Below, piece by piece: positions 8,216 to 18,130 of a stretch of DNA of 64,000 nt (position 1 is its first letter; every line of letters starts with the position of its first letter). Below the pieces are notes generated by a model. It ran no database searches. It was not told the origin of the DNA and was given only the letters and a program-made list of their open reading frames with translations. The DNA is from Domibacillus sp. DTU_2020_1001157_1_SI_ALB_TIR_016 (lineage in GTDB: Bacteria; Bacillota; Bacilli; Bacillales; Domibacillaceae), in assembly GCF_032341995.1 (NCBI RefSeq), contig NZ_CP135439.1, positions 2,604,001-2,668,000 on the forward strand, given 5' to 3'. Position numbers and translations under genes: made by a program.

Positions 8216-9076
8216 CTACTCTTGAACGGTATTCGACAACGTTCCAACGCCCTCAACTGTAATTTCAATCGTATCTCCTTTTTGCAATGTACCTTTCGGC
8301 TCCATCGCAAACCCTACTCCCGCCGGTGTTCCCGTTGCGATAATATCGCCCGGCTCAAGTGTCATGCCTTTTGAAAGAACATGAATCACTTCATCAATAG
8401 GAAAAATAAAGTGAGAAGTGTTGGACTGCTGTCTTATTTCCCCATTTACTATTGTTTGAATCGCTAAATTGTGAGGATCCGCAATTTCATCTTTTGACAC
8501 AATCCAGGGTCCTATCGGGCAGCTGCCATCCAGGCTTTTACCGATAAAAAACTGTTTATGGCGGCTTTGCAGATCGCGTGCGGTAATATCATTCAGCACA
8601 GTGTAGCCAAACACATAGTCAAATGCCTCTTCACGAGCAATTTCTTTTCCTTTTCTGCCGATAATGACAGCCAGTTCTCCTTCATAATCCAATGAATCGG
8701 TCAATGAATCATAAGCAGGAATAGGTGCTCCATGTGCACTGACTGCGGTCGGTGCTTTTGTAAAAATCATCGGATGCTCCGGTACACTTGCTTCTCCACC
8801 CATTTCAATGGCATGATCCCGATAGTTTTTCCCCACGCACATGACATTTTTAAGCGGGCGCGGGATAGGTGCCAGCCATTCAATAGATGCTTCTTCTACG
8901 GAAGGTACGGATTCCGGATTACGGCAGACAGATGCTAAAAACTGTCCTTCTTCAATGGCAGCCGCCAGCGTGATTGGGGCACCATCTATATCTGAAACAG
9001 CAGCTACTGCCTGTTTTTCTGCCAAATAAAAACCGTACTTTTCTTTTCCCTCATGTTTAAAGCTCATCCACTTCAT
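8216..9076 (-). CDS. yisK: YisK-like fumarylacetoacetate hydrolase-family enzyme
   Basis: The C-terminal two thirds is the FAH fold. Metal ligands are E132 and E134 in DYEGELAVIIG and D163 in NDITARD; the typical GKNYRDHAIEMG and TGTPAGVG loops are present. B. subtilis YisK is an oxaloacetate decarboxylase that also associates with the cell-shape protein Mbl; this 286-residue protein is similar except in its shorter amino-terminal domain. The ATG at 9076 overlaps the TGA of the upstream DUF418 gene (ATGA), so the two genes are translationally coupled. The longer frame running back into that gene is rejected. Other 2-oxo acid substrates are possible. Confidence 0.85.
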   Translation of the reverse strand: MKWMSFKHEGKEKYGFYLAEKQAVAAVSDIDGAPITLAAAIEEGQFLASVCRNPESVPSVEEASIEWLAPIPRPLKNVMCVGKNYRDHAIEMGGEASVPEHPMIFTKAPTAVSAHGAPIPAYDSLTDSLDYEGELAVIIGRKGKEIAREEAFDYVFGYTVLNDITARDLQSRHKQFFIGKSLDGSCPIGPWIVSKDEIADPHNLAIQTIVNGEIRQQSNTSHFIFPIDEVIHVLSKGMTLEPGDIIATGTPAGVGFAMEPKGTLQKGDTIEITVEGVGTLSNTVQE

Positions 9077-10251
9077 TTTCTCATCCCCTTTTTTCCGTAA
9101 GTAACAAACCGCCAGATAGCTTCCATCGGTCCGCGCTGAAACCGGCTCAGCCACAGCCCGGAAACCATTACTTGCAGGGCAAAAACAGTGACGCAAAGCA
9201 AAATGCCTGTCGTGACCGTAACCTGTCCGTAAAAACCGAGACCATATGCATAAAACAAAAGCGAACCGATCACCGACTGCATCAAATAGTTGGTCAGCGA
9301 CATTTTACCGGCCTGTGCAAAGGGCAAAAGCAGCTTGGACGGACGAGTTAAGGTACACAAATAAACAACGAGCACCGCATAAGAAGCCGCAAGTACCGGG
9401 CCTCCAAGAGAATCCTGCACATACATATACGCTATATGACTTGGACCGAGCAGGTGCGGAACACCTTTAAGCAGGAGCCCTGCTCCGAAAAAAAGTGCAA
9501 ACATCCGAAATGTTTTTTTCGGATGAGCGGCCCATTTTTGGATAAGGCGCTGCTTGTATACACCCGCGCCAATGAGTAAAAATGGAAAAATCGTTATTGT
9601 CTGAAATCCAAAGGCGCCGTCAAAAATGTTATTGTTCGTCCAATCGTGAATACGCTGCTCTGTTACCTCTGCGTACGACCCGCTTCCATAGGCTGCAATC
9701 GAATCGGAAACAGAGGTAATATCCGTCCAAAACAAGGCATTATACGGATCAGACTCGGCAGATACAAAAAGAAGCACGCTGAACAAAACAGCTGGTACAA
9801 GCAGGAGAATAAGCCCCATTCGAAGAAGCGTTCCTGCGGAAAAACGCAGAAAAAACAAAAGCAAAAAGCCGCATACTGCGTAAATAAACAAAATGTCCCC
9901 CGGCCAAATAAAGATAGCGTGAGCAATGCCTAAAACAAGCAAAAACGAAAAACGCCGCACGCCTGTCCAGGCAAATGTCCCCGTTCTCTCGAGCGCTTTT
10001 TCATGCTGCATAGCTGCGCCGAATCCAAACATAGCCGCAAAAATTGGATAAAAGCTCGCCTGCACAAGCACGTCAATCCAGGAAAACGCCAGTTTATCCT
10101 GAGGGGCTTCCCACCATTCATACGGGTTGTAATAAAAATAAGGAGAATGAAACGACAGCATATTCACAAGGAAAATACCGAAAAGAGAAATACCTCTCAA
10201 AATATCGATGGACGCAATCCGCGCCGTTTCATTCTGCTTTACAGACTGCAA
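9073..10251 (-). CDS. DUF418/YeiB-family multispanning membrane protein
   Basis: A 392-residue hydrophobic protein with about ten predicted helices. The amino end SIDILRGISLFGIFLVNM and the C-terminal DUF418 block (about residues 225-385, with GKMSLTNYL) are family marks, also seen in B. subtilis YxaH and YrkO. The biochemical role of the family is not established; transport of a small molecule is often suggested. The start is TTG after AAAGGAAAGGG. It is coupled to yisK by a four-base overlap, which suggests a shared process, though B. subtilis yisK lacks this partner. Confidence 0.8.
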   Translation of the reverse strand: MQSVKQNETARIASIDILRGISLFGIFLVNMLSFHSPYFYYNPYEWWEAPQDKLAFSWIDVLVQASFYPIFAAMFGFGAAMQHEKALERTGTFAWTGVRRFSFLLVLGIAHAIFIWPGDILFIYAVCGFLLLFFLRFSAGTLLRMGLILLLVPAVLFSVLLFVSAESDPYNALFWTDITSVSDSIAAYGSGSYAEVTEQRIHDWTNNNIFDGAFGFQTITIFPFLLIGAGVYKQRLIQKWAAHPKKTFRMFALFFGAGLLLKGVPHLLGPSHIAYMYVQDSLGGPVLAASYAVLVVYLCTLTRPSKLLLPFAQAGKMSLTNYLMQSVIGSLLFYAYGLGFYGQVTVTTGILLCVTVFALQVMVSGLWLSRFQRGPMEAIWRFVTYGKKGMRK

Positions 10252-10308
10252 CCAATCACACCCTTTCCTTTTATGATTACTTGCTTATCATAACAGAAAA
10301 GGAACAAT

Positions 10309-13300
10309 TTACGTATATTCCACTACATGGGCGCCATCTAAGAAAAAGACAAATTTCCCGTCAATTGGGCGCTTCCAAATTCGCTCGACCGCTTTGGCAT
10401 AAAGCCCGATTTGTACGTTGTATCGCTTAGCCAGCACCGGCTTCGCTTCCTTGAAGCCGCCGGCGAAACGATCCGTGACCCGGTCTGTTTTATAGTCGAG
10501 TAAATACAAGCGGCCTTTGTATTCAAACAAGCAGTCAATAACCCCTTGAATCAAAACAACTTCATCGGATTCACCCAGACCTGCTTCACGTGCAGTCATG
10601 CCCATATTAAAAGGCAGTTCCCGCTGAACGTGATCAGCAGCGAGAAGCATTCTACCCGGCTCGGTGGCAAAAAACGCCACAATATCTCCCGCATTAACTG
10701 CTTCTGCCTGCTCAATCGTAAGCAGCTCTTTTCCGATCAATTCATCCAAAAGCCGTTCTACTGACACTTCAGATGGAGTGCGGTTTAAATCGATGTGCTG
10801 CATAACGGTATGAACGGCTGTCCCTATTTCTGCCGGTGACAGCTGCTTTTCCTGAACAAAGCGGGGACGGCGGAAAATAGGACGGCGGTAGGATCGGGCT
10901 GCTTCATTGGACGCTCCTTCACTGTAAATATCATTCGATCTTTTAAGGTCAGACACGGATTGTTTGGAACGGAGCCGGACAGATTCAGGGAATTGGTATT
11001 CCCATGTCATCCGCTCTTTAATTTCTTCTTTTGCCGGTGACTGCTCTGGAGACGGCTTTCGTTCTTTCAATAAATCCAGCCAGGACTCTTCCTGCTCTTC
11101 ACTTTCTGCGCGGGAAGCAATGAGGCTTTCAGCCGCTGTAACCCCAAGCTGAAAGCGGGATGGATGATCTGCGAAAAACGGATGGCCGCCTTTCACGTCA
11201 CTGTGCCGCATCAGTGCCGGGCCAATCCAGTCAATGTAAGAACCAGCCGAAGCCCGGACCGCGTCCCCGAGCAGCCGTGACGGGTGCTCTCCTGACAGTG
11301 CCCACGCCTCCATTTTTTTCTCTAATTTTTTCACGGACGCTGTGACGACCAGCCGTTCTTTTGCCCGGGTCATCGCCACATACAAGACGCGCATTTCTTC
11401 TGCCAGAAGCTCCAGCTTCTTTTTGCGCTGAAAAGCAAGCTGTACAAGCGACGGCCAGGCAATTCGTTTCTGAGGATTCATATATTTCACAGCAATGCCA
11501 TAATCCTTATCAAACAGGACACGCCCGTTTAAATCCATCATATTAAAACGGCGGCCGGCTGCTGCTGTAAATACAACAGGAAACTCCAGCCCTTTACTCG
11601 CATGAATCGTCATAATGCGGACGACGTCTTCCTGCTCAGATAAAGCACGTGCTGTGCCCAAGTCATCTCCCCGCTCACGCATCCGCTCAATAAAGCGCAA
11701 AAAGCGAAACAGGCCGCGGAATGATGTTTCTTCGTACTGCCTTGCCCGGTCGTACAGAGCCCGCAAATTAGCCTGGCGCTGCTTTCCGCCCGGCATTCCG
11801 CCTGCAAAAGCATAAAACTGTGTGTCGCGGTACAAGACCCAGATTAAATCAGATAGAGCGCCACTGCGCCCAATGGAGCGCCACGCCTCAAGTTTTTCCA
11901 TAAACGGCGCTACTTTCTCCATTAACGCCGCATCGCCCCGGCCGTTTTCCATAAAAGCAAGCAGGGCTTCAAAGTAGCTTCCTTTTTTCGAAGCAAGCCG
12001 GATCGCAGCCATTTCATCTTCTGTACAGCGGACAATTGGCGAACGAAGCACGGCTGCAAGCGGAATATCCTGAAATGGATTATCGATAACATGGAGCAGC
12101 GACAGCATCACAGAAATTTCGGTCGCCCGGAAATAGCCGCCAGATGTATTGGCATAAACGGGGATGCCCGCATGCTTAAATTCTTCGATCATTTCTGGAA
12201 CCCATGTAAGAGAGCGCATTAAAATGACGATATCCCGGTATTGAACCGGCCGCATGGAATTGGTTTTCGAATCCCAAATTGGATGTCCGGATTCGATCAG
12301 CTCTTTGATTTTTGAAGCAATGAAGCGGGATTCCAATTGAGACTGTTCTGCATCTTCACGATCCATTTCGTCCCCGTCTGTTTCTTCCGGAGCGTCGCTG
12401 TCAATAATGGCTACTTCAATTGGATAATCTGCTTCCGGATAAGACGCCCCTAAAACAAGTGCTTCTTCTTCTCCATACTCAATTTCCCCTACTTCCGTTC
12501 CCATAATTTGCTCGAAAATATAGTTTGTTCCATCAAGCACTTCCCTGCGGCTGCGGAAATTACGAGATAAGCTGATTTTCAAACCGGCATCTGCGCCTTC
12601 TGGATGAAAACGATTGTACTTGCCAAGGAAGAGACCTGGCTCTGCAAGACGAAAACGATAAATAGACTGTTTAACATCGCCTACCATAAAGAGATTGCCC
12701 GACTGTTCCTGATCATAGGAAACAAGGCGGACAATCGTTTCCTGAACCATGTTTACATCCTGGTATTCATCTACGAGCACTTCTTTAAAACGACGCCGAT
12801 AAGCCTGGGCTGCTTTAGAAGGCTGGCCGCCTTCCGTTAAAATAGCCATCGCATAGTGCTCAAGATCGCTGAAATCTGTCAGGCCTTTTTCCCGCTTCGC
12901 TTCGGCATACCGGGCTGAAAACGTCAGAACAAGCTCGGACAAGCGTTTCACAATCGGCTGCATTTCCGCCAAATCCTTCAGCCAGTTTTCAGGCTTCCGG
13001 CTAAAAAAGGTGTCTTTTAATTCGGTTACTATTTTTTTCGCTCTGTCCCGAACACCTTTAGACCGCTCCTTCAGCTCTTCATTGTAGTCATCGCCTTTGC
13101 ACGTTTTTAAAGTCGGAAATTTAACCGACTGAAATGCGCTGTACCATTCCTCCCACGTTTTACACTCAAGCAGTGCGGTTACTACGGCGAGGTCTGCGGT
13201 GAAATTTTCTGCCCGCGGCACCGGACCGCCAGGCATCTCCGTCATTTCCAGCCCTTCGCGAAGCAGCGCCTCGGCACTTTGAAGCTGAAACCGAATATCT

Positions 13301-13980
13301 TTCTTCAATGGTTCTATAAAAGGAAGATCGTCAATTGCTTCAGCCGGTTCATACAAAGAAGGGAGTTCACTCAGCCAGCGGTCCGGATCTGGATGGGACC
13401 GCGCAAAATTAAATAATTGAATAACGGACTGCTGAAGCTCTACATCGCTTCTGTCTCCTGAAAAGGTATCAACCAATGCGAAAAAAGCTTCGTTGTCCGG
13501 GCGGGCATACTCTTCCTCAAGCAAACCCTCAAGTACTTCATCCCGAATCAGGACGGCTTCTGTATCGTCTGCGATACGAAAGCCTGGATCAATATCAATT
13601 AAATAGTAATACTTTCGAATAACCTCCAAACAAAAAGAATGGAGAGTTGAAATAGATGCTTTGTTTAATAATCGAAGCTGGCGGCGGAGCCGGCTTGAAG
13701 CAGGATCCCTTTCAATCTCCCTTTCCAGTGCTTCGCCGATCCGCTGCCGCATTTCTGCTGCTGCTGCATTGGTGAACGTGACAACTAAAAGCTCATCTAC
13801 ATCCACCGGTGCTTCCTGACGAATCATTTTTTGAATGATCCGTTCTACTAGAACAGCGGTTTTGCCAGAGCCGGCTGCCGCAGCGACCAGAATATCGCTT
13901 CCTTCTGCATAAATCGCTTTCCACTGATCGTCCGTCCAGCGGGCTCCCTCTGGTTTTTCGGGAACTTTATAGCTGTTCAT
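10309..13980 (-). CDS. addA: AddA, ATP-dependent helicase/nuclease subunit A
   Basis: AddA (1223 residues; 1232 in B. subtilis) is a UvrD-type helicase fused to a RecB-type nuclease. Walker A AAAGSGKT is at residues 34-41; the DEYQD box and later helicase motifs follow; the nuclease motif LLDYKTD lies near residue 1177. With AddB it processes double-strand breaks, stops at Chi and loads RecA, so it serves recombination, repair and competence-based transformation. The ATG overlaps the 3' end of addB by 14 bases, indicating co-translation. Nothing in it looks truncated or altered. Confidence 0.97.
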   Translation of the reverse strand: MNSYKVPEKPEGARWTDDQWKAIYAEGSDILVAAAAGSGKTAVLVERIIQKMIRQEAPVDVDELLVVTFTNAAAAEMRQRIGEALEREIERDPASSRLRRQLRLLNKASISTLHSFCLEVIRKYYYLIDIDPGFRIADDTEAVLIRDEVLEGLLEEEYARPDNEAFFALVDTFSGDRSDVELQQSVIQLFNFARSHPDPDRWLSELPSLYEPAEAIDDLPFIEPLKKDIRFQLQSAEALLREGLEMTEMPGGPVPRAENFTADLAVVTALLECKTWEEWYSAFQSVKFPTLKTCKGDDYNEELKERSKGVRDRAKKIVTELKDTFFSRKPENWLKDLAEMQPIVKRLSELVLTFSARYAEAKREKGLTDFSDLEHYAMAILTEGGQPSKAAQAYRRRFKEVLVDEYQDVNMVQETIVRLVSYDQEQSGNLFMVGDVKQSIYRFRLAEPGLFLGKYNRFHPEGADAGLKISLSRNFRSRREVLDGTNYIFEQIMGTEVGEIEYGEEEALVLGASYPEADYPIEVAIIDSDAPEETDGDEMDREDAEQSQLESRFIASKIKELIESGHPIWDSKTNSMRPVQYRDIVILMRSLTWVPEMIEEFKHAGIPVYANTSGGYFRATEISVMLSLLHVIDNPFQDIPLAAVLRSPIVRCTEDEMAAIRLASKKGSYFEALLAFMENGRGDAALMEKVAPFMEKLEAWRSIGRSGALSDLIWVLYRDTQFYAFAGGMPGGKQRQANLRALYDRARQYEETSFRGLFRFLRFIERMRERGDDLGTARALSEQEDVVRIMTIHASKGLEFPVVFTAAAGRRFNMMDLNGRVLFDKDYGIAVKYMNPQKRIAWPSLVQLAFQRKKKLELLAEEMRVLYVAMTRAKERLVVTASVKKLEKKMEAWALSGEHPSRLLGDAVRASAGSYIDWIGPALMRHSDVKGGHPFFADHPSRFQLGVTAAESLIASRAESEEQEESWLDLLKERKPSPEQSPAKEEIKERMTWEYQFPESVRLRSKQSVSDLKRSNDIYSEGASNEAARSYRRPIFRRPRFVQEKQLSPAEIGTAVHTVMQHIDLNRTPSEVSVERLLDELIGKELLTIEQAEAVNAGDIVAFFATEPGRMLLAADHVQRELPFNMGMTAREAGLGESDEVVLIQGVIDCLFEYKGRLYLLDYKTDRVTDRFAGGFKEAKPVLAKRYNVQIGLYAKAVERIWKRPIDGKFVFFLDGAHVVEYT

Positions 13981-16900
13981 CGCTCTCCTCCTTCATCATT
14001 TGAATAATCTCTTCATTTTTTTTCGGCCGGATGATCCGGTAGTTGTTTTCATCCAGTGTATCGTCAAACTGGCATACCTGCCGGTAAGAACAAAATGTAC
14101 ATGGCGTTTTTTTATTGTAACGGTATGGCGTAATGTCCACACGGCCGGATACAATGGCATTGCCCGCTTTTTCGTACAAGCCGCGGACATGCCCTCTCAT
14201 CGCGCTGAACTCGCTGTCATCGGCTGTTTTCGAACGTGCGGACAAGGAACCGTCTTTTTTAAAGCCCGCTGGAATAATCAGTGAGTCTCCTGTTTCAAGC
14301 TGCTTGTCCATTAAATGAATGGCCTCGTCTTCCTCCAGCACCAGCCCTTTCATTCGGAAGCTTTTCATCATTTCTTTTTCAATTTCATCAATCGTCATAA
14401 ATTTTTTCGTATTTAAGAACGGATTGTGGACATGAAAATATAATACGCCCCCCGGCCGTGCTTTCGTGCCGGTTAAAAGCGGTGAATGCGTAACGACGAT
14501 ATCAAGGTACGTCAGCATCTGCATCGCAAAGCCATAGTAAATCTCGGTCATATCCACATCCCGCGTGCCGGATTTATAATCGATAACGCGTAAATACGTA
14601 TCGTTCTCTCCATGCGCACGGTCAACCCTGTCGATACGGCCGGCAAGCGACATGCGTGCTCCATTTTTCAATTCAAAAACGAGCGGCGGCAGTTCAGAAC
14701 GCGGTCCAAATGCAAGCTCAATCCCAAGCGGTGAAAACCCGCTTATTTTTGCTTGTTCACTTAAAACCGTTGAAGCACGGGCAATAATCTGCTCGAGCTT
14801 ATTCTGAATATAAAGGTGCCGGTGGGAACTCATTAAAATGCGGTTTTGAAGCTTCGGAGCAAGCTCCTCTACAGCTGTTTTGGCAAACGTCCGGCATTGT
14901 TCCGGTGTAAGCTCCGGCCATTTCATCCCTCTTTTTTCTACTTCTTCTGCAATCCATTTGAGTGCACCATGGAAAAGGTCGCCAATATCTGGCGCTTCAA
15001 GACGGTACACAAGGCGGTCACGCAGCTTTAAGCCATGGCTGGCAAAATGGCTGAACGGGCATGAGTGAAACGTCTCCATCCGCGAAACGCTGGCAATCAT
15101 ATCCGTTCCATATAAATCAAGGCTTGTTTGATCTTTCAGCGGTGTTGTTTTATTTTCATAGGCGAGACTGTCGAGAACGAAGCCTGCTTTTTTTCTGCTG
15201 CTTTCCAGATACAGGTTATATACATCCCACCAAAATGGATAAACCGGGTATCCCCGCTTTTTCATTTGAAGCTGGGAGGTTAAATAAGACAAAGTCGGCT
15301 CCGGATGGCAAATGTATGCAAGCTGCTCCTCCGCCGGCAGATCAGCCGGATCGTTGGCAACGACTGTTTCCTCCATTTGTTCAAACCATTCCCGCATTCT
15401 TTTTAAATAAGGAGACGGCTGTAGGGACTTTCCTTCCGCATCTGCAATAGGCCATGAAACGTACAAGCGGTGTGATGGAACAGTAAAAGCCCGGTAAGCA
15501 ATGAGTTCTTCATCAAGCAGTTTCGTTTTGCTGCCCGGTGCCACATGCATCCCAGAAGACAGAAGCGCCTCTCTTTCTTCATCATCTAAAATGCCGTCCT
15601 CCATCTGACGGGCGGGAAAAACGCCATCATTCATGCCGACAATAAAAGCGGTATGAATATCGGCGAGTCTCGATTTATCCGGGTTGGCTACAATCACTTG
15701 ATCGGCTGCCGGCGGCACAATTGAAAATTCAAGTGCTTCAAGCCCGGCATCGAGCACTGCAGCGAATTTTTTGGCATCCATTTCTTCACTGCCAGCTACC
15801 TCTGCATACTCATCGAGCATCCCGATCACCGCATCCCATGCCTGGTTGTGCTGTGCTGCTTCAGCCAGCTCACCGCGCTCCTCCGCTTCAATAGAGAGCT
15901 GCTCTATTTTCTGGGGTATATCCAGCTCTTCAATATACTGATAAAGAGCACGGCAGCATTCCATCGCATTTTTAGCGCGTTTCATCCGCTTTTCAAGCCG
16001 GAAAAGCGGCGCTGCAATCGTTTCTTTCATTACGTTTAAACGTTCTTCAAATGCCCGTTCCTCATCCGTCTGGGCAACAGCGGTAAATTCAAGTCCCATG
16101 TAACGGCGGTAGGTCCAGCGTTCGCCGTTCGTCCAGCGCTCGCCATAAATTCCATGAGCCAGCACATAGTTTTCAAGCAGGTCCATTCCACGCCGAACCT
16201 GTTCGCGCGGCTGGTCAAATGAAAAAAGCAAATCGGTTTTAACTGCACGAAAAACTGCTTCGTAACGCCAGTTTCCGCCGATTACTTCCAATGAAGAACG
16301 AATCAGCTCAACGAGCGGATGATTAAGCATCGGCCTTTTTTGATCGATAAAAAACGGGATGCTGTAGTCATCAAAGACGGTCTCGATAATAGACCGGTAG
16401 TCTTCCCCGTTTCGTGCAAGGAGTGCCATTTGCTTGTAACGCAGTCCTTCTGTGCGGGAAAGGCGGCGTATTTCACGCGCTGCTGCTTCAACCTCCGCCC
16501 GTCTGCTTGCCGCCTGCCAGAGAGCGGTGCCGCTGCTGTGAGCCAGGGCTCGTGCCGGACGTTTATCGAACTGCATTTCAAGATGAATAAGAGAAGCCTC
16601 TTTCTGGCGTTTATGTCCATACAGGATCAGATCTTTTTTTATATCGATTTCCTCTTCTGCCGCAATCCGATACAAATCATGATACGCACGTCCCGGCTGG
16701 CGGAACAAATGCGTGTCCTCGGGCGCCTCATCCCGGAACGGACGGTCAGTTGTCAGGGCAATCGTGACTTCATTGGCTGTTTTCATTAATACTCTTATTA
16801 CGTCATATTCCTGCGGCGTAAAGCTGTGAAATCCATCTATATATATATCAGCTTCCCGCACATAAGACGAGGAAGCGGCCATTTGGGCAAGGAGCCTCAA

Positions 16901-17437
16901 GTAATCCTCGGAATCTATATATTTGCCGGCAAGCGCGTGCTCATATGACGTATAAATCATTTGCAGGTCACTCAGTTTGTCTGCGAGAGCAGCCGGTACA
17001 TGCCTGCGATGCTCTTCCATTTCTTCAGGCACAATTAAATACTGGCGAAATTCTGTCAGCATCTGTTCAACTGTGCTGACAAACCCAGTTTTATCGGCTG
17101 CTTTTGCAAAAACGGCTAAATCCTGGCGGTTTTCTTCAATAATTTTTCGAATTAAGATATTGCGCCCGGCTGGCGTTATATGCTGCCTGCTCATACCGCC
17201 TTCCTGCTGCAGAACACGCCAGGCAAGACGTGTCAGGCTGTATACCTGCGCCCGGATAATACCGCCGACTTCCTGGTCAGACGCCAGGCGGTACTCTGAC
17301 AAGAATGACATTTGCTCAGGTACAATATAAATAAGCGGCTTTCCGTCTGGCTGCCGGATAAGACGTTCTTTTATTTCATTTATAATATGCTCTGTTTTTC
17401 CCGAACCGGAACGTCCGATAATAAATTGTAAAGCCAT
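13967..17437 (-). CDS. addB: AddB, ATP-dependent nuclease subunit B
   Basis: AddB (1156 residues) has a degenerate helicase half with Walker A GRSGSGKT at residues 8-15 and a RecB-type nuclease with VIDYKSG in its C-terminal third. Four cysteines bind a [4Fe-4S] cluster in this family: one in FHSCPFSH near residue 790 and three at C1113, C1116 and C1122. Chi recognition resides in this subunit in B. subtilis. AAAGGAGG precedes the ATG. It is the first gene of addBA and has its own consensus-like promoter. The usual downstream sbcD and sbcC genes are absent; a DUF418 gene follows addA instead. Confidence 0.97.
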   Translation of the reverse strand: MALQFIIGRSGSGKTEHIINEIKERLIRQPDGKPLIYIVPEQMSFLSEYRLASDQEVGGIIRAQVYSLTRLAWRVLQQEGGMSRQHITPAGRNILIRKIIEENRQDLAVFAKAADKTGFVSTVEQMLTEFRQYLIVPEEMEEHRRHVPAALADKLSDLQMIYTSYEHALAGKYIDSEDYLRLLAQMAASSSYVREADIYIDGFHSFTPQEYDVIRVLMKTANEVTIALTTDRPFRDEAPEDTHLFRQPGRAYHDLYRIAAEEEIDIKKDLILYGHKRQKEASLIHLEMQFDKRPARALAHSSGTALWQAASRRAEVEAAAREIRRLSRTEGLRYKQMALLARNGEDYRSIIETVFDDYSIPFFIDQKRPMLNHPLVELIRSSLEVIGGNWRYEAVFRAVKTDLLFSFDQPREQVRRGMDLLENYVLAHGIYGERWTNGERWTYRRYMGLEFTAVAQTDEERAFEERLNVMKETIAAPLFRLEKRMKRAKNAMECCRALYQYIEELDIPQKIEQLSIEAEERGELAEAAQHNQAWDAVIGMLDEYAEVAGSEEMDAKKFAAVLDAGLEALEFSIVPPAADQVIVANPDKSRLADIHTAFIVGMNDGVFPARQMEDGILDDEEREALLSSGMHVAPGSKTKLLDEELIAYRAFTVPSHRLYVSWPIADAEGKSLQPSPYLKRMREWFEQMEETVVANDPADLPAEEQLAYICHPEPTLSYLTSQLQMKKRGYPVYPFWWDVYNLYLESSRKKAGFVLDSLAYENKTTPLKDQTSLDLYGTDMIASVSRMETFHSCPFSHFASHGLKLRDRLVYRLEAPDIGDLFHGALKWIAEEVEKRGMKWPELTPEQCRTFAKTAVEELAPKLQNRILMSSHRHLYIQNKLEQIIARASTVLSEQAKISGFSPLGIELAFGPRSELPPLVFELKNGARMSLAGRIDRVDRAHGENDTYLRVIDYKSGTRDVDMTEIYYGFAMQMLTYLDIVVTHSPLLTGTKARPGGVLYFHVHNPFLNTKKFMTIDEIEKEMMKSFRMKGLVLEEDEAIHLMDKQLETGDSLIIPAGFKKDGSLSARSKTADDSEFSAMRGHVRGLYEKAGNAIVSGRVDITPYRYNKKTPCTFCSYRQVCQFDDTLDENNYRIIRPKKNEEIIQMMKEESDEQL

Positions 17438-17463
17438 CCGGATTCCTCCTTTTACTTCTTTTC

Positions 17464-17492
17464 AGTATAACAAAGATCATACGTTCGGTCAA
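17464..17492 (-). promoter_or_regulatory. Sigma-A promoter of addBA
   Basis: TTGACC and TATACT with a 17-base spacer on the - strand, about 25 bases upstream of the addB start. Confidence 0.7.
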
Positions 17493-17503
17493 AAGAACAA
17501 AAT

Positions 17504-17528
17504 AAAAACGGCCCTTAGCCGTTTTTAT
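17504..17528 (-). terminator. Terminator after the TVP38-family gene
   Basis: AAAAACGGC pairs with GCCGTTTTT across a short loop and is followed by ATTTT. It overlaps the stop codon of the gene. Confidence 0.75.
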
Positions 17529-18094
17529 TTTTGCAGACGCTTTTCCAATTGTTTTCCTGCTGCCCATAAAAGAGCAATCGCTGCGATAATAACTGCCGTT
17601 CTTCCCGGCTGATGAATAAGAGCGAAAAGATCGTGGCCGACGTAGCTGATCGTAAAAATCATGACAGTTTTTCCCGCCATAACGGCAAATAAATATTGAA
17701 CCACACTAATATGAGACAGGCCCGCTACGATATTAACAATCGCAGAAGGCGTGAACGGGAAGCACAGCATCAAAAAAATGGGCGCAAAGCCATGCCTGTC
17801 CATCCAGTTCATCATTTGCGCAACCTGCTTGTTTCGCTGCAGGAAACGTAAAATACGCTGCTGTCCTAATCTTCTTACAAGCAAAAAAACAAGGAAAGAC
17901 CCGGTGACGGCCCCTCCCCATGAAATTAAAAAGCCGAGCCAGAGCCCAAACGCATTTACATTTGCAAGAACAAAAGCAAAAAGCGGCAAGAAGGGCAGGA
18001 ATGCTTCAAGCAGCGGAAGCAGGAAGCCCGGCAGCGGCCCAAATGACTCGTACCGCTGAATCCATTCCATAATATGATCTATTGAGAAATTCAT
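17525..18094 (-). CDS. TVP38/TMEM64-family membrane protein (YhjE-like)
   Basis: A 189-residue protein with about five helices and the VTT/SNARE-associated domain: the segment GGAVTGSFLVFLLVRRLG and the FPFTPSAIVNIVAGL loop, with its conserved prolines, are typical. Relatives in this superfamily (DedA, TMEM41B) move or scramble lipids, so a role in membrane lipid handling is likely but not shown. In B. subtilis the similar yhjE lies in the comK-addB interval, and this gene has that same place. It ends in its own terminator before addBA. The symbol is left blank because several paralogues exist in Bacillus. Confidence 0.8.
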   Translation of the reverse strand: MNFSIDHIMEWIQRYESFGPLPGFLLPLLEAFLPFLPLFAFVLANVNAFGLWLGFLISWGGAVTGSFLVFLLVRRLGQQRILRFLQRNKQVAQMMNWMDRHGFAPIFLMLCFPFTPSAIVNIVAGLSHISVVQYLFAVMAGKTVMIFTISYVGHDLFALIHQPGRTAVIIAAIALLWAAGKQLEKRLQK

Positions 18095-18130
18095 TGACTT
18101 GTTCCCTTTCGTTATCCATCCTTGTTGTGC

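Noticed and set aside
10338..17330. Many short frames opposite or within addA and addB
   Set aside because: All overlap conserved helicase or nuclease domains and lack ribosome binding sites.
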